Source: an uncultured Pelagibacteraceae bacterium
GTDB taxonomy: Bacteria > Pseudomonadota > Alphaproteobacteria > Pelagibacterales > Pelagibacteraceae
DNA length: 64,000 nt
Direction of reading: 5' to 3'
Assembly (NCBI GenBank): GCA_902598655.1
Contig: CACKCQ010000001.1
Span: forward strand, 178,360 to 242,359
The translations under genes and the position numbers were made by a program. The notes under the pieces are model-generated. The model made no database searches and was not told the origin of the DNA. It saw only the letters and a program-made list of their open reading frames with translations. This document shows, one piece after another, positions 1-10,201 of this stretch. Each line of letters opens with the position of its first letter. Position 1 is the first letter of the stretch.

Positions 1-2
1 GA

Positions 3-674
3 GATAGGAAAATATTTTTAAAAGACACACAAATAAAAACTTTTATAATATTGGTTATTATTTCAGTTCTTTTAATGTTTTTTTATTTATCTGTTATAAA
101 TAAAAGCTTAACTGAGATAAGTTTTTTATCTGTTAGCTTTAATATAATTTCTATTTTAACTGGAACAGGATATGCTACAGAAAATTTTAGTAATTGGGGT
201 CAATTTCCATTAGTATATTTCATAATTTTAATGTTCATTGGGGGGTGTGCGGGCTCTACAACTTGTGGAATAAAGATTTTTAGAGTTCAAATTTTGTATC
301 AATTTATATCAAACCAGCTGAAAAAAATAATTTATCCTCGAGGAATTTTCAAAATTAAATATCAAAATAATAATGTGGATGAAAAATTTATGGACTCAAT
401 TATTTCTTTTATATTCCTTTACATATTAATATTTTTTGTTGTGACTGCGCTTTTGTCGCTTGATGGATTAAATTTTATTACAGCAATTTCAGCAGCTGCC
501 ACATCAATTTCAAATGTTGGGCCAGGTTTAGGTGATATTATTGGTCCAAACGGAAGTTTTTCAAGCCTGTCTGATTTTTCTAAATGGGTTCTCAGTGCTG
601 CAATGATACTTGGAAGGTTGGAATTATTTGCAATTCTAGTATTATTTATTCCATCTTTTTGGAGAAAATATTAA
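3..674 (+). CDS. trkH: TrkH-family potassium uptake membrane protein, C-terminal part (5' end outside window)
   Basis: Frame is open to the window edge; 'GGCAGSTTCGIKIFRV' and 'AISAAATSISNVGPGLG' match TrkH pore-loop motifs. Confidence 0.85.
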   Translation, partial: DRKIFLKDTQIKTFIILVIISVLLMFFYLSVINKSLTEISFLSVSFNIISILTGTGYATENFSNWGQFPLVYFIILMFIGGCAGSTTCGIKIFRVQILYQFISNQLKKIIYPRGIFKIKYQNNNVDEKFMDSIISFIFLYILIFFVVTALLSLDGLNFITAISAAATSISNVGPGLGDIIGPNGSFSSLSDFSKWVLSAAMILGRLELFAILVLFIPSFWRKY

Positions 675-2047
675 TGTTTGAAAAAAAACAAACCTGGTCG
701 GAATCTATTTTAGTTTACAAGGATATTCGAATGCTAAGAATATTACTTCTTGGTGCAATCAGTGGATTTCCTTGGGTTTTAATTGCCAGCAGTTTAAGCC
801 TTTGGCTAAAAGAAGAAGGTTTAAGTAGGTCAACTATTGGATGGGCAGGTTTAATATTTGGGGTGTACGCCTTTAATTATTTGTGGGCACCAATAATTGA
901 TAGAATACAAATTCCATTTTTAACAAAAAGATTAGGGCATCGGCGAGGCTGGATCGTCCTTATGCAAATTATAATTTTATTTAGTTTAATTGTTTGGAGT
1001 TTTATTAACCCTACAGAAAATTTGGCATTACTAATTAGTGTTGGATTAGTTATAGCAATTGCTTCAGCTACACAAGATATTACAGTTGATGCGTTGAGAA
1101 TTGAGCAAATCAATACTGATGAAGGAAAATCTATGGCAGCAGGTGCTGCTATGGCTGTAGTTGGTTGGTGGACCGGATATAAGTTAGGTGGTGTTATAGC
1201 ATTGTTTACTGCCGAATTTTTTCAAAACATTGGAATTGAAGATTACTGGCAAACTACTTTTTTAGTTCTTGGTGTTGTAGTAATACTGATGAATATAGGT
1301 TTAATGTTCATACACGAGCCTGTAACAACAGATAGGCAAAATAAACAAAAAGAAACTGACGAAATAATACAATCAAAACTTGGATCAAATAATGTAATAA
1401 CAAAATTTATTGCTTATATTACTGGTACAATAGGAGGTCCAATAATTAGTTTCTTCAAAAAAAATGGTTTCTCAATTGCAGTTGGTATCCTAGGCTTTGT
1501 TTTTCTTTTTAAAATTGGAGAAGCCTTTCTTGGAAGAATGTCCATAGTTTTTTATAAAGAGGTTGGATTTTCAAAAGGTGAAATAGCGATATACTCTAAA
1601 ACTTTAGGCTGGATAACTACAGTTGTATTTACATTATTAGGTGGAATATTTGCTATGAGAGCTGGCACAATAAAAACAATGTTTGTTGCCGGTGGATTTA
1701 TGGCAGCAACAAATTTATTATTTGCTGCTCTCGCGTGGTCAGGAAAATCTGAATGGTTGTTTGCTTTAGCGGTTATTGCTGATGATATATCCGCAGCATT
1801 CGCAACTGTTGCTTTCGTTGCCTTTATCTCTCTTTTAGTTGATAGGACGTATACCGCTACTCAGTATGCACTTTTAGCTTCAATTGGAACTGCAGGTAGA
1901 ACGACACTTGCTTCTTCATCGGGTGCTTTAGTTGATTGGCTAAATGGAGACTGGGGAACCTTTTTTATAATTACCACTTTAATGGTTATCCCATCTTTAA
2001 TTTGTTTATGGTTTATAAGGAATAAAATTAAAATTGGTGCAAAATAA
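674..2047 (+). CDS. MFS transporter, AmpG-like
   Basis: About 12 hydrophobic segments; AmpG-like 'GFPWVLIASSLSLWLKEEGLSRSTIG' and 'ATQDITVDALRIE'; start placed at ATG 674 (TAATG overlap with trkH) rather than ORF start 584. Confidence 0.8.
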   Translation: MFEKKQTWSESILVYKDIRMLRILLLGAISGFPWVLIASSLSLWLKEEGLSRSTIGWAGLIFGVYAFNYLWAPIIDRIQIPFLTKRLGHRRGWIVLMQIIILFSLIVWSFINPTENLALLISVGLVIAIASATQDITVDALRIEQINTDEGKSMAAGAAMAVVGWWTGYKLGGVIALFTAEFFQNIGIEDYWQTTFLVLGVVVILMNIGLMFIHEPVTTDRQNKQKETDEIIQSKLGSNNVITKFIAYITGTIGGPIISFFKKNGFSIAVGILGFVFLFKIGEAFLGRMSIVFYKEVGFSKGEIAIYSKTLGWITTVVFTLLGGIFAMRAGTIKTMFVAGGFMAATNLLFAALAWSGKSEWLFALAVIADDISAAFATVAFVAFISLLVDRTYTATQYALLASIGTAGRTTLASSSGALVDWLNGDWGTFFIITTLMVIPSLICLWFIRNKIKIGAK

Positions 2048-2780
2048 TTTTTTTTTAAAAAAGCCTATTGTCGATATATTAGAGGAGCCAAGGAAGAACT
2101 CTAATATTAGCTCTCAACTTATCTACGGTGAGAGTTTTAAAATAATTAGTAAAAAAAATAATTATTTTAAAATAAAGACTTTATATGACAAATATTCAGG
2201 CTTTATAAAAAAAATTGATAGCTACAAAAAATTCAATCCAACTCATAAAGTTGGAATTTTAAAAGCTAGAATTTATTTGGGTAATAAAAAAGAGAAATCA
2301 AAAAAGTTTTTACCATTTACGAGCAAGATACAAATTTTAAAAAGGGATCAAAATTTTATTATGTATAAAAAAGATAAATGGCTAAGATCAAAAGACATAT
2401 TTCCAATCCAAAAAAAAAATTCTGATTTTGTAAAGATATTTAAAAGTTTTCTAAATTGTAAATATAAATGGGGAGGAAAAACATTCGAAGGAATTGATTG
2501 TTCTGCTCTATTGCAGATATTTTATAAATTTAATAATAATTTTTTTCCAAGAGATACGATTGATCAAGTTAAATTAAAAAAAGGTGTAAAGTCCAAAAAA
2601 AAATTTAAAAAAGGTGATATTATTTTTTGGAAAGGACATGTTGCTATATGTATCAATACAAATGAACTTATTCATGCTTATGGTCCAAAAAAAAGAGTGA
2701 TTATAATGCCAATAAAAAAAACTATAAAACTAATTAAAAAAACTGCAAAATTAGACGTAAAAAAAATAACAAGGATCTAA
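2034..2780 (+). CDS. SH3-domain / NlpC-P60 family peptidase
   Basis: C-terminal 'YKWGGKTFEGIDCSALLQIFY...PRDTIDQ...GDIIFWKGHVAICIN' has the NlpC/P60 Cys-His layout; start codon uncertain (TTG/GTG). Confidence 0.75.
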   Translation: MVQNNFFLKKPIVDILEEPRKNSNISSQLIYGESFKIISKKNNYFKIKTLYDKYSGFIKKIDSYKKFNPTHKVGILKARIYLGNKKEKSKKFLPFTSKIQILKRDQNFIMYKKDKWLRSKDIFPIQKKNSDFVKIFKSFLNCKYKWGGKTFEGIDCSALLQIFYKFNNNFFPRDTIDQVKLKKGVKSKKKFKKGDIIFWKGHVAICINTNELIHAYGPKKRVIIMPIKKTIKLIKKTAKLDVKKITRI

Positions 2781-2781
2781 G

Positions 2782-3675
2782 TTATTCTCGACCGAAATCA
2801 GGTTTAGAAATGTCTTGCTTTTGAGAAATTATTTGTTTTCTTACTACTTTCGAATTGATTAATTTTTTTATTATCTTTGAATTTTCTTTCTTGCTTATAT
2901 TCTTCTTAAAATCTTTTAAATTTTTCAAAAAAAGATTTATTGCTTCAATCATATTAGTTTTATTCTCAAAAAATATATCTCTCCACATTATTTCGTTGGA
3001 TGCAGCAATTCTTGAGAAATCTCTTAATCCACCTGCACTAAATTTAATCAAATTTTTATTCTTTTTTTTCTGAAAATCCTGAGCAGTTTTTATTAAATTG
3101 TAAGCAATCAAGTGAGGTAGATGGCTAGTGACTGAAAAAATTTTATCATGTTCATCAGGGTTCATAATAATTATTTTAGATCCTAAAGATTTCCAAAATC
3201 TCTCTACTTTTTTTTGTTTTAGAACATTTTTATCTTTTATTATTATGCACCATTTGTTTTTGAACAAATTAGCATTACCATATTCGGGGCCACTAACTTC
3301 GGATCCTGAGATAGGATGGCTCATCACCCAATCAAGATTTTTTGATAATTTTTTTTTTTTTAAAGAAATAAGGTTTTTTTTTGTCGAACCAACGTCAGTT
3401 ATAATTGAATTATGATTGAGATTTTTATTTAATGACGAAAAAAATTTAGGATATTCACTCATAGGAGTGCTTAAAATCACAAGATCAATTTTATTCAAAT
3501 TTTTATCTAATCTTGTTAAAAAATTAATTTTTTTGTTAAATTTTTTAATAATAGATTTATATTTTTTAGATTTTTCAAATACAAAAAAATTTTTAGAAAT
3601 TTTTTTTTGTATTGAAGCCTTTAATATTGATGAGCCTATCAATCCACAACCAATAATAAGAATATTATTAAACAT
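2782..3675 (-). CDS. tyrA: Prephenate/arogenate dehydrogenase
   Basis: N-terminal 'IIGCGLIGSSILKA' Rossmann motif, 'DVGSTKKNL', 'SHPISGSEVSGPEYGNANLF', 'TSHLPHLIAYNL'. Confidence 0.9.
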   Translation of the reverse strand: MFNNILIIGCGLIGSSILKASIQKKISKNFFVFEKSKKYKSIIKKFNKKINFLTRLDKNLNKIDLVILSTPMSEYPKFFSSLNKNLNHNSIITDVGSTKKNLISLKKKKLSKNLDWVMSHPISGSEVSGPEYGNANLFKNKWCIIIKDKNVLKQKKVERFWKSLGSKIIIMNPDEHDKIFSVTSHLPHLIAYNLIKTAQDFQKKKNKNLIKFSAGGLRDFSRIAASNEIMWRDIFFENKTNMIEAINLFLKNLKDFKKNISKKENSKIIKKLINSKVVRKQIISQKQDISKPDFGRE

Positions 3676-4750
3676 TTTTAAAAATAGTATTCATTCTTTT
3701 AAGGAATATTTGGTTTTCTTTTGTGTTGCCAATTGTAAGTCTTAGACAATTTTTTATGCCATATGAATTCATTTCTCTTAGTATAATTCCATATTTCTGT
3801 AATTTTTTTAAAGTTGTATCTGCAGTAAATTTTGCTTTTTTGAAATCTAATAAAAAGAAATTTCCAGATATTTTGTTTGTACCAATATTATATTTTAACA
3901 TCTCTTTTTTAATTTTTTTGCACCATTTAAGATTATGTATTACTGACTTTTTAACAAATTTATTGTCTTTAAGTGATTCAACAGCACAAATTTGAGCAAA
4001 TTTGTTTACGTTAAAAGGTGGTTTAATTTTATATAATTCTTTAATTATAGATTTATCACCGTATCCCCAGCCAATCCTTAATGAAGCTAGACCATAGATT
4101 TTTGAAAATGTTCTTAAAATAAATACATTTTTAGAGTTTTTAAATAACTCAATTCCAGATTTATAATCCTTATTCTTCATATATTCAAAATATGCATCAT
4201 CAACAACCAATAAAATATTTTTATTTAATCTTCTCCTTAAGTCTAATAGCTCGTTTTTTGTTAAATAAGTGCCTGTTGGATTATTTGGATTTGCAATAAA
4301 AACAATTTTTGTTTTTTTTGATGTCTTTTTAAGAATTTCTTTAACTGAAACTTTAAAATTAATTTCTTTAGCTAATTTTACATTTGCTCCAACGATTTTG
4401 GAGTATATCCTATACATGAGGAAACTGTACTGAGGAACAATAACTTCATCATTTTCTCTAAGAAACAATTGACAAAGCATTTGAATTACTTCGTCAGAAC
4501 CAGAGCCACAAATTATCTTGGATTTGTCGCAATTATACTTTTTTGATATTTTTTGTGTAAGCTCTGAAAATTTACTATCTGGATATTTTGATATATCAAA
4601 TTTAGACTTAACAATTTTTTCGACATTTTTACTAACTCCTAAGGCAGACTCATTTGCAGATAACTTAATAATTTTCTTATTACCAGCCAATAAGGATTTT
4701 CCTGGTTTGTAACTCTGTAATTTTATGTTTTTAAATCTTAGCAATGTCAT
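3668..4750 (-). CDS. hisC: Histidinol-phosphate aminotransferase family
   Basis: 'KLSANESALG', 'GSGSDEVIQMLC', 'ANPNNPTGTYL', 'RTFSKIYGLASLRIGWGYG' (PLP lysine). Confidence 0.9.
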   Translation of the reverse strand: MTLLRFKNIKLQSYKPGKSLLAGNKKIIKLSANESALGVSKNVEKIVKSKFDISKYPDSKFSELTQKISKKYNCDKSKIICGSGSDEVIQMLCQLFLRENDEVIVPQYSFLMYRIYSKIVGANVKLAKEINFKVSVKEILKKTSKKTKIVFIANPNNPTGTYLTKNELLDLRRRLNKNILLVVDDAYFEYMKNKDYKSGIELFKNSKNVFILRTFSKIYGLASLRIGWGYGDKSIIKELYKIKPPFNVNKFAQICAVESLKDNKFVKKSVIHNLKWCKKIKKEMLKYNIGTNKISGNFFLLDFKKAKFTADTTLKKLQKYGIILREMNSYGIKNCLRLTIGNTKENQIFLKRMNTIFKNV

Positions 4751-4812
4751 AGTAAATATTTCACTATAAATAGTCTTTTAACTAGATAAAACAATAATTA
4801 ATTCAGCAATAT

Positions 4813-4841
4813 TTGACATATAAATTGCTTTGAAGTAAAAG
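4813..4841 (+). promoter_or_regulatory. Putative sigma70-type promoter of metX
   Basis: TTGACA at 4813-4818, 17-nt spacer, TAAAAG at 4836-4841; predicted TSS (~4848) coincides with the 5' strand of the riboswitch P1 stem. Confidence 0.45.
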
Positions 4842-4844
4842 CTG

Positions 4845-4900
4845 CATGCGCTGATTTATACTGAATTGCGAGCGCTATAAAAAAACCGCTAAAATGTTTT
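4845..4900 (+). ncRNA. SAM-II-like (SAM-II/SAM-V group) riboswitch upstream of metX
   Basis: GCGCT-GATTTATACTGAATTGCG-AGCGC-TATAAAAAAACC-GCTAAAA: P1 GCGCT(4848-4852)/AGCGC(4871-4875), conserved GATTTA loop and GCTAAAA 3' strand (4888-4894); resembles the recalled SAM-II sequence CGCGCUGAUUUAACCGUAUUGCAAGCGCGUGAUAAAUGUAGCUAAAAAGGG; next gene is methionine biosynthesis. Confidence 0.85.
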
Positions 4901-4930
4901 TTTCCTCACAATTCAATCAGTACAATTATT

Positions 4931-6064
4931 ATGAATAAGAATATTGATACAAAAAAAATAATTATATCAAATCCCATTAAATTGGATTGTGGTAAGGAAA
5001 TTAATAACTTTCCAATAGCATATGAGACATATGGGGAATTAAACAGTGAAAAAAGTAATGCGATATTAGTTTTTCATGCTTTGACGGGAGATCAATATGT
5101 TTCTGGAAAAAACCCAATAACTAATAAAGATGGTTGGTGGAGTTATGTTGTTGGAGAAAATAAGCCAATAGATACAAATAAATTTTTTGTGATTTGTGCA
5201 AACGTTATTGGAGGCTGCATGGGATCTTATGGACCTAGTACTATAAATGAGTCCACCGGCAAACAAATAGGAACTGATTTTCCCATTATAACTATAAACG
5301 ACATGGTTAATGCTCAATACGAACTAATTAAATATTTAGAAATTGAAAAACTTTTTGCTGTAGTAGGTGGTTCAATGGGTGGAATGCAAGTGCTTCAATT
5401 TGTTGCCAATTTTCCAGATAAAGCAAAACTCGCAATACCGATTGCTTGTACATCTAGTCACTCGGCACAAAACATAGCGTTTAATGAATTAGGAAGACAA
5501 GCAATTATGGCTGACAGTAAGTGGGAAAATGGATTTTATAGTAATTACAAATTAAATCCTGACAAAGGTTTAGCAGTAGCAAGAATGGCAGCACATATTA
5601 CTTATCTTTCTGAAAAAGGATTGCAGGAAAAATTTGGAAGAAAATTACAAGATAGAGATAGCCTAAGATATGGATTTGAGGCAGATTTTCAAATTGAGAG
5701 CTATCTTAGATATCAAGGATCTGTGTTTGTTGATAGATTTGATGCTAATAGTTATCTATATATAACTCGTGCAATGGATTATTTTGACTTATCCAAACAG
5801 TACAAAGGAAATTTATCTGATGCATTCAAAAAAACCAAAACAAAATTTTTTGTAATATCATTTACATCAGATTGGTTGTATCCAACATCGGAGAATAGAG
5901 AAATAGTTATAGCATTAAATTCTATTGGTGCAGATGTCGGATTTGTTGAAATAGAATCTGATAAGGGACATGACTCTTTTTTGCTTGATGTTCCAAGTTT
6001 CCTAAAGACACTTGGCGATTATATTAATTCAACCTACAAAATTATAAATGAAAGAAGAATTTAA
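4931..6064 (+). CDS. metX: Homoserine O-acetyltransferase
   Basis: '[10 protein letters not shown]', '[12 protein letters not shown]' nucleophile elbow, '[27 protein letters not shown]'. Confidence 0.95.
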   Translation: MNKNIDTKKIIISNPIKLDCGKEINNFPIAYETYGELNSEKSNAILVFHALTGDQYVSGKNPITNKDGWWSYVVGENKPIDTNKFFVICANVIGGCMGSYGPSTINESTGKQIGTDFPIITINDMVNAQYELIKYLEIEKLFAVVGGSMGGMQVLQFVANFPDKAKLAIPIACTSSHSAQNIAFNELGRQAIMADSKWENGFYSNYKLNPDKGLAVARMAAHITYLSEKGLQEKFGRKLQDRDSLRYGFEADFQIESYLRYQGSVFVDRFDANSYLYITRAMDYFDLSKQYKGNLSDAFKKTKTKFFVISFTSDWLYPTSENREIVIALNSIGADVGFVEIESDKGHDSFLLDVPSFLKTLGDYINSTYKIINERRI

Positions 6065-6644
6065 TATTATATCTAATTTGATAGAGGAAAATACTAGAGT
6101 TCTCGATGTTGGTTGTGGCAATGGAGACTTAATGAAGTTTTTACAAGAAAACAAAACTAAAGATATTCGTGGATTAGAAATTTCTAAAGAAAAAGTTCAA
6201 AATTGTTTATCAAAAGGATTAACTGTTATAGAAGGAAATGCTGAAAGCGATTTAAAACAATTTCCTAAATCGTCTTTTGATTACGTTATTTTAAGCCAAA
6301 CATTACAAGCATTTCTAAATCCTGAATTAGTAATTAATGAATTACTTAAAGTAGGAAAAAAAGTAATTGTTACCATACCTAATTTTGGTTACTGGAGAGT
6401 TAGACTACAATTATTAATAAAAGGCACAATGCCTGTAACGGAAAATTTACCTCATGAGTGGTACAACACACCAAATTTACATATGTGCACAATTAAAGAT
6501 TTTTATAATTTTTGCAGTACTAAGAATATTAAAATATATAAGTCTATTGCTTTAAAAAAAAGTCGAATTTCATTAATAAACAAATCAAATTTAAATTATA
6601 AAAATCTTGACTCTCACTTAGGTATATTTTTAATAGAAAGTTAA
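6048..6644 (+). CDS. metW: Methionine biosynthesis protein MetW
   Basis: '[15 protein letters not shown]', '[41 protein letters not shown]'; overlaps metX. Confidence 0.95.
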   Translation: MKEEFNIISNLIEENTRVLDVGCGNGDLMKFLQENKTKDIRGLEISKEKVQNCLSKGLTVIEGNAESDLKQFPKSSFDYVILSQTLQAFLNPELVINELLKVGKKVIVTIPNFGYWRVRLQLLIKGTMPVTENLPHEWYNTPNLHMCTIKDFYNFCSTKNIKIYKSIALKKSRISLINKSNLNYKNLDSHLGIFLIES

Positions 6645-7364
6645 ATGAAAGTAGAAATTATTAAGTGTCTGGAAGATAATTTTTCTTACATTTTAATTAA
6701 TGAAGCTAATAGAAATTGTTGTGTTATTGATCCTGGTGAAGCAGATCCAATTATAAATTATTTAGAGAGAAATAAAATAAATTTAAAATATATATTAAAT
6801 ACACATCATCATAATGACCATGTTGGTGGGAATGAGGAATTAAAAAAAAAATTTGATGCAGAAGTAGTAGGTTATATTGGAGATAAAAGTAGAATACCTC
6901 AAATTGATATTTGCTTAAATGATGGTGAAATTTGGAAAGAAGATATTTTTGAAGCAAAAATATATCATGTCCCAGGTCATACAATAGGTCACATCTGTTT
7001 TCATTTTTTTAAAAATAAATTAATTTTTACAGGAGATACTTTATTCTCCTTGGGATGTGGAAGAATTTTTGAAGGAAGTTATGAGCAAATGTATAACTCA
7101 TTACAAGTGTTAAAAAATTTAGATAAAGATACAAAAATTTATTGTGGACATGAGTATACTTTAAAGAATTCTGAATTTTGTTTAGCACAAGATTCCAATA
7201 ACAACGAATTACTTAACAAAATTAAAAAAATTAAAGAAAAAATTAAACAAGGTAAAACTAGCATGCCATCGACGATTGGTGAGGAACTTAATTGTAATAT
7301 TTTTCTTAAGTCAAACGATCTAGAAAATTTCAAAAAATTGCGGGATTTAAAGGATAATTTTTAA
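6645..7364 (+). CDS. gloB: Hydroxyacylglutathione hydrolase (glyoxalase II)
   Basis: 'THHHNDHVGGN', 'VPGHTIGHICFHF', 'FTGDTLFSLGCGRIFEGSYEQMY', 'YCGHEYTLKN'. Confidence 0.95.
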   Translation: MKVEIIKCLEDNFSYILINEANRNCCVIDPGEADPIINYLERNKINLKYILNTHHHNDHVGGNEELKKKFDAEVVGYIGDKSRIPQIDICLNDGEIWKEDIFEAKIYHVPGHTIGHICFHFFKNKLIFTGDTLFSLGCGRIFEGSYEQMYNSLQVLKNLDKDTKIYCGHEYTLKNSEFCLAQDSNNNELLNKIKKIKEKIKQGKTSMPSTIGEELNCNIFLKSNDLENFKKLRDLKDNF

Positions 7365-7374
7365 GTTATTAAAC

Positions 7375-7402
7375 TTGACTATAATACAACCCGGACTATA
7401 TT
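7375..7402 (+). promoter_or_regulatory. Putative promoter of rplU-rpmA-obg
   Basis: TTGACT (7375-7380), 16-nt spacer, TATATT (7397-7402). Confidence 0.5.
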
Positions 7403-7427
7403 GCTCCCTATAAAATTAGGGTTAACT

Positions 7428-7829
7428 ATGTCATTCGCAGTAATTCAAACAGGTGGTAAACAATATAAAGTTAAAGCTGGAGAGATTCTTAAAGTTGAAA
7501 AACTCGAAGATTCAAAAGAAAATTCAAAAATAGAGTTTAATGAAATACTAGCTTACGGAGATGATAAAAATTTAGAGTTAGGAGAGCCAACTATTAGTGG
7601 AGCTAAAGTTGAAGCTGAATTAATAAAAAATGGAAAAAATAGAACAGTTCTTATATTTAAAAAAAGAAGAAGGCAAAATTCGAGAAGAAAAAATGGTCAT
7701 AGACAAAAATTTACAATGTTAAGAATAAGTAAGATCTATTCAAAAGATGGTAAAGTCATTTCTGAAGCTGAAAAAAGAAAAGAAATACCATCAAAAAAAA
7801 TAGTTGAAACTAAGGAAGCAGCTAAATAA
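7428..7829 (+). CDS. rplU: 50S ribosomal protein L21 with C-terminal extension
   Basis: 'MSFAVIQTGGKQYKVKAGE', 'KKRRRQNSRRKNGHRQKFT'; start moved to ATG 7428 with upstream AGGG. Confidence 0.95.
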   Translation: MSFAVIQTGGKQYKVKAGEILKVEKLEDSKENSKIEFNEILAYGDDKNLELGEPTISGAKVEAELIKNGKNRTVLIFKKRRRQNSRRKNGHRQKFTMLRISKIYSKDGKVISEAEKRKEIPSKKIVETKEAAK

Positions 7830-7839
7830 AAAGTAATTT

Positions 7840-8094
7840 ATGGCAACGAAAAAAGCAGGTGGATCGTCAAGAAACGGAAGAGATAGTGCAGGTCGTAGAC
7901 TTGGTGTGAAAAAATATGGTGGCGAGATGGTTGTGCCTGGCAACATTATTGTAAGACAAAGGGGAACTAAAATATTTCCTGGAGAAAATGTTGGCATGGG
8001 TAAAGACCATTCGATATTTTCAGTTGTTAAAGGTAAAGTAGAGTTTAAAAAATCAAAATCTGATAGAACTTACGTTTCTGTAAAGCCCAATTAA
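7840..8094 (+). CDS. rpmA: 50S ribosomal protein L27
   Basis: '[29 protein letters not shown]'. Confidence 0.97.
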   Translation: MATKKAGGSSRNGRDSAGRRLGVKKYGGEMVVPGNIIVRQRGTKIFPGENVGMGKDHSIFSVVKGKVEFKKSKSDRTYVSVKPN

Positions 8095-8121
8095 TAGATA
8101 CAACACTCACATAGTTGTTAT

Positions 8122-9105
8122 ATGAAATTTCTAGATCAAGTTAAGATATATGTAAAAGCTGGCAACGGAGGGTCAGGATCTCCAAGTTTTCGTAGGGAAA
8201 AATTTGTAGAGTTTGGTGGCCCTGATGGCGGCGATGGAGGGAAAGGAGGATCTGTAATTCTTATTAGTGAAAGAAATCTTAATACTTTGATTGATTACAG
8301 GTATCAACAACACTTCAAAGCTGAAAGAGGAAAGGATGGCAGCGGAAAAAACAAAACTGGGAAAGGTGGTGAAGATTTATATTTAAAAGTACCTTTAGGA
8401 ACACAAGTATTTGAAGAAGATAATAAAACACTTATTTATGATTTTAAAAGTCAGAAAGAGGAATTTTTAGTAGCAAGCGGAGGTAAAGGAGGATTTGGAA
8501 ATACAAGATTTAAGTCCTCAACCAATAGAGCCCCAAAGAAATTTACAAAAGGGGGTCATGGAGAGGAATTTTGGATTTGGCTTCAACTAAAAACAATTGC
8601 TGATATCGGTATCATAGGATTACCCAATGCTGGGAAATCCAGCTTGCTTGCATCAATGACGAGTGCAAATCCAAAAATAGCAAACTATAAATTTACTACA
8701 ATTAATCCAAATCTTGGTGTTGCTAGTTATGATGACAAAGAAGTTACTTTAGCAGATATACCAGGCTTAATTGAGGGTGCTCATACCGGAACTGGTCTTG
8801 GAATAAAGTTTTTAAAACATATAGAAAGGTGCAAAACTTTGCTGCATTTAATAGATATAACTGAAGATGATTTATTTATTTCTTACAATCAAGTCAGAAA
8901 AGAATTATCAAAATACAGTAAAGATTTAGTTAAAAAAAAAGAAATAGTAGTTTTAAATAAAACTGACTTAATTGATGAAGAGGAAAAAAAAGAGAAGATA
9001 AAAAAACTCAAGAATAAATTAAAAAAAAATATCTTTTTAATGTCAACAATGGATAAAAAATCAGTATCAGATATAAAGTCAAAGTTGGTAAACTATGTAT
9101 CTTAA
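8122..9105 (+). CDS. obg: Obg/CgtA GTPase
   Basis: Glycine-rich Obg fold 'VKAGNGGSGSPSFRREKF' and 'GLPNAGKSSLLASMTSANPKIANYKFTTINPNLG'. Confidence 0.97.
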   Translation: MKFLDQVKIYVKAGNGGSGSPSFRREKFVEFGGPDGGDGGKGGSVILISERNLNTLIDYRYQQHFKAERGKDGSGKNKTGKGGEDLYLKVPLGTQVFEEDNKTLIYDFKSQKEEFLVASGGKGGFGNTRFKSSTNRAPKKFTKGGHGEEFWIWLQLKTIADIGIIGLPNAGKSSLLASMTSANPKIANYKFTTINPNLGVASYDDKEVTLADIPGLIEGAHTGTGLGIKFLKHIERCKTLLHLIDITEDDLFISYNQVRKELSKYSKDLVKKKEIVVLNKTDLIDEEEKKEKIKKLKNKLKKNIFLMSTMDKKSVSDIKSKLVNYVS

Positions 9106-10201
9106 GGACTCCAAAACTGTAGCAATAAAAATAGGTTCATCTTTATTAATAAATGACAATAAAATTATTAGAGAAAAATGGCTTTTGGAATTTGCTAAAG
9201 ATATTAAAGAGTTACAAAAACTTAAAAAGAACGTTGTTATAGTGAGTTCTGGAGCAATTGCTTTAGGGTGTAAAAAATTACAATTAAATAAAAAAAGTTT
9301 AAAGCTTGATAAAAGTCAAGCTGTTGCATCAATTGGACAAATAGAATTAATGAATCTTTTTAAAAAGACATTTAGCTCAAATAAAATAAATATTTCTCAA
9401 ATTCTAATTACTTTAGAAGATACTGAACAAAGAAGAAGAGCTATAAATGCTAAAAGAACTTTCGAAAACTTATTTGAGCTTAATTTTGTACCTGTTGTTA
9501 ATGAAAATGATAGTATTGCAACTTCTGAAATTAAATACGGAGATAATGACAGATTAGCATCAAGAGTTGCACAAATATCAGGCGCAGATTGCTTAATATT
9601 ATTGTCTGATGTTGATGGATTGTATTCTAAAAACCCAAAAATTCATAAAAATGCTAAATTGATTAAAGAAATAAAAAATATTGATTCTAAAATTGAAAAT
9701 TTTTCAAGTAAAAGCACAAGTGAGTATGGTACTGGTGGAATGAAAACGAAAATTGATGCTGCAAAAGTATGTCAAGTCTCGGGTTGCTATATGGCTATTG
9801 CAAATGGTTTAATTAAAAGACCAATTAAAAATATACTAGAAAATAATTCTGGGACATGGTTTTTGCCAAAAGTATCTAAATTAGATGCTAGAAAAAAATG
9901 GATAATTAGCTCTATATCTCCAAAAGGAGAAATTATTATAGATGATGGTGCTTTAAATGCTTTAAAAAATGGAAAAAGTTTATTAGCTGCAGGTATTAGA
10001 AAAGTTTCAGGAAAATTTGTTAAAGGTGATCATGTTAGAATTTTAGATAAAAATAACAAAGAATTTGCTAGAGGGTTGAGCAGTTTTACATCAGATGAGA
10101 TATCCAAAATAAAAGGAGAACATTCTAACAAAATTAGTAATCTTTTAGGCTATGTTACAAAGTCTGAAGTTATACATAAAGATGATATGGTTAAAATTTA
10201 A
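9095..10201 (+). CDS. proB: Glutamate 5-kinase (with PUA domain)
   Basis: 'VIVSSGAIALGCKKL', 'VPVVNENDSIATSEIKYGDNDRLASRVAQ', 'YGTGGMKTKIDAAK'. Confidence 0.96.
   Translation: MYLKDSKTVAIKIGSSLLINDNKIIREKWLLEFAKDIKELQKLKKNVVIVSSGAIALGCKKLQLNKKSLKLDKSQAVASIGQIELMNLFKKTFSSNKINISQILITLEDTEQRRRAINAKRTFENLFELNFVPVVNENDSIATSEIKYGDNDRLASRVAQISGADCLILLSDVDGLYSKNPKIHKNAKLIKEIKNIDSKIENFSSKSTSEYGTGGMKTKIDAAKVCQVSGCYMAIANGLIKRPIKNILENNSGTWFLPKVSKLDARKKWIISSISPKGEIIIDDGALNALKNGKSLLAAGIRKVSGKFVKGDHVRILDKNNKEFARGLSSFTSDEISKIKGEHSNKISNLLGYVTKSEVIHKDDMVKI

Noticed and set aside
7406-7421. CCCTA-TAAAAT-TAGGG hairpin as an L21 autoregulatory leader
   Set aside because: The predicted TSS lies inside the hairpin and the 3' arm is simply the Shine-Dalgarno AGGG; too short to support a specific regulatory claim.
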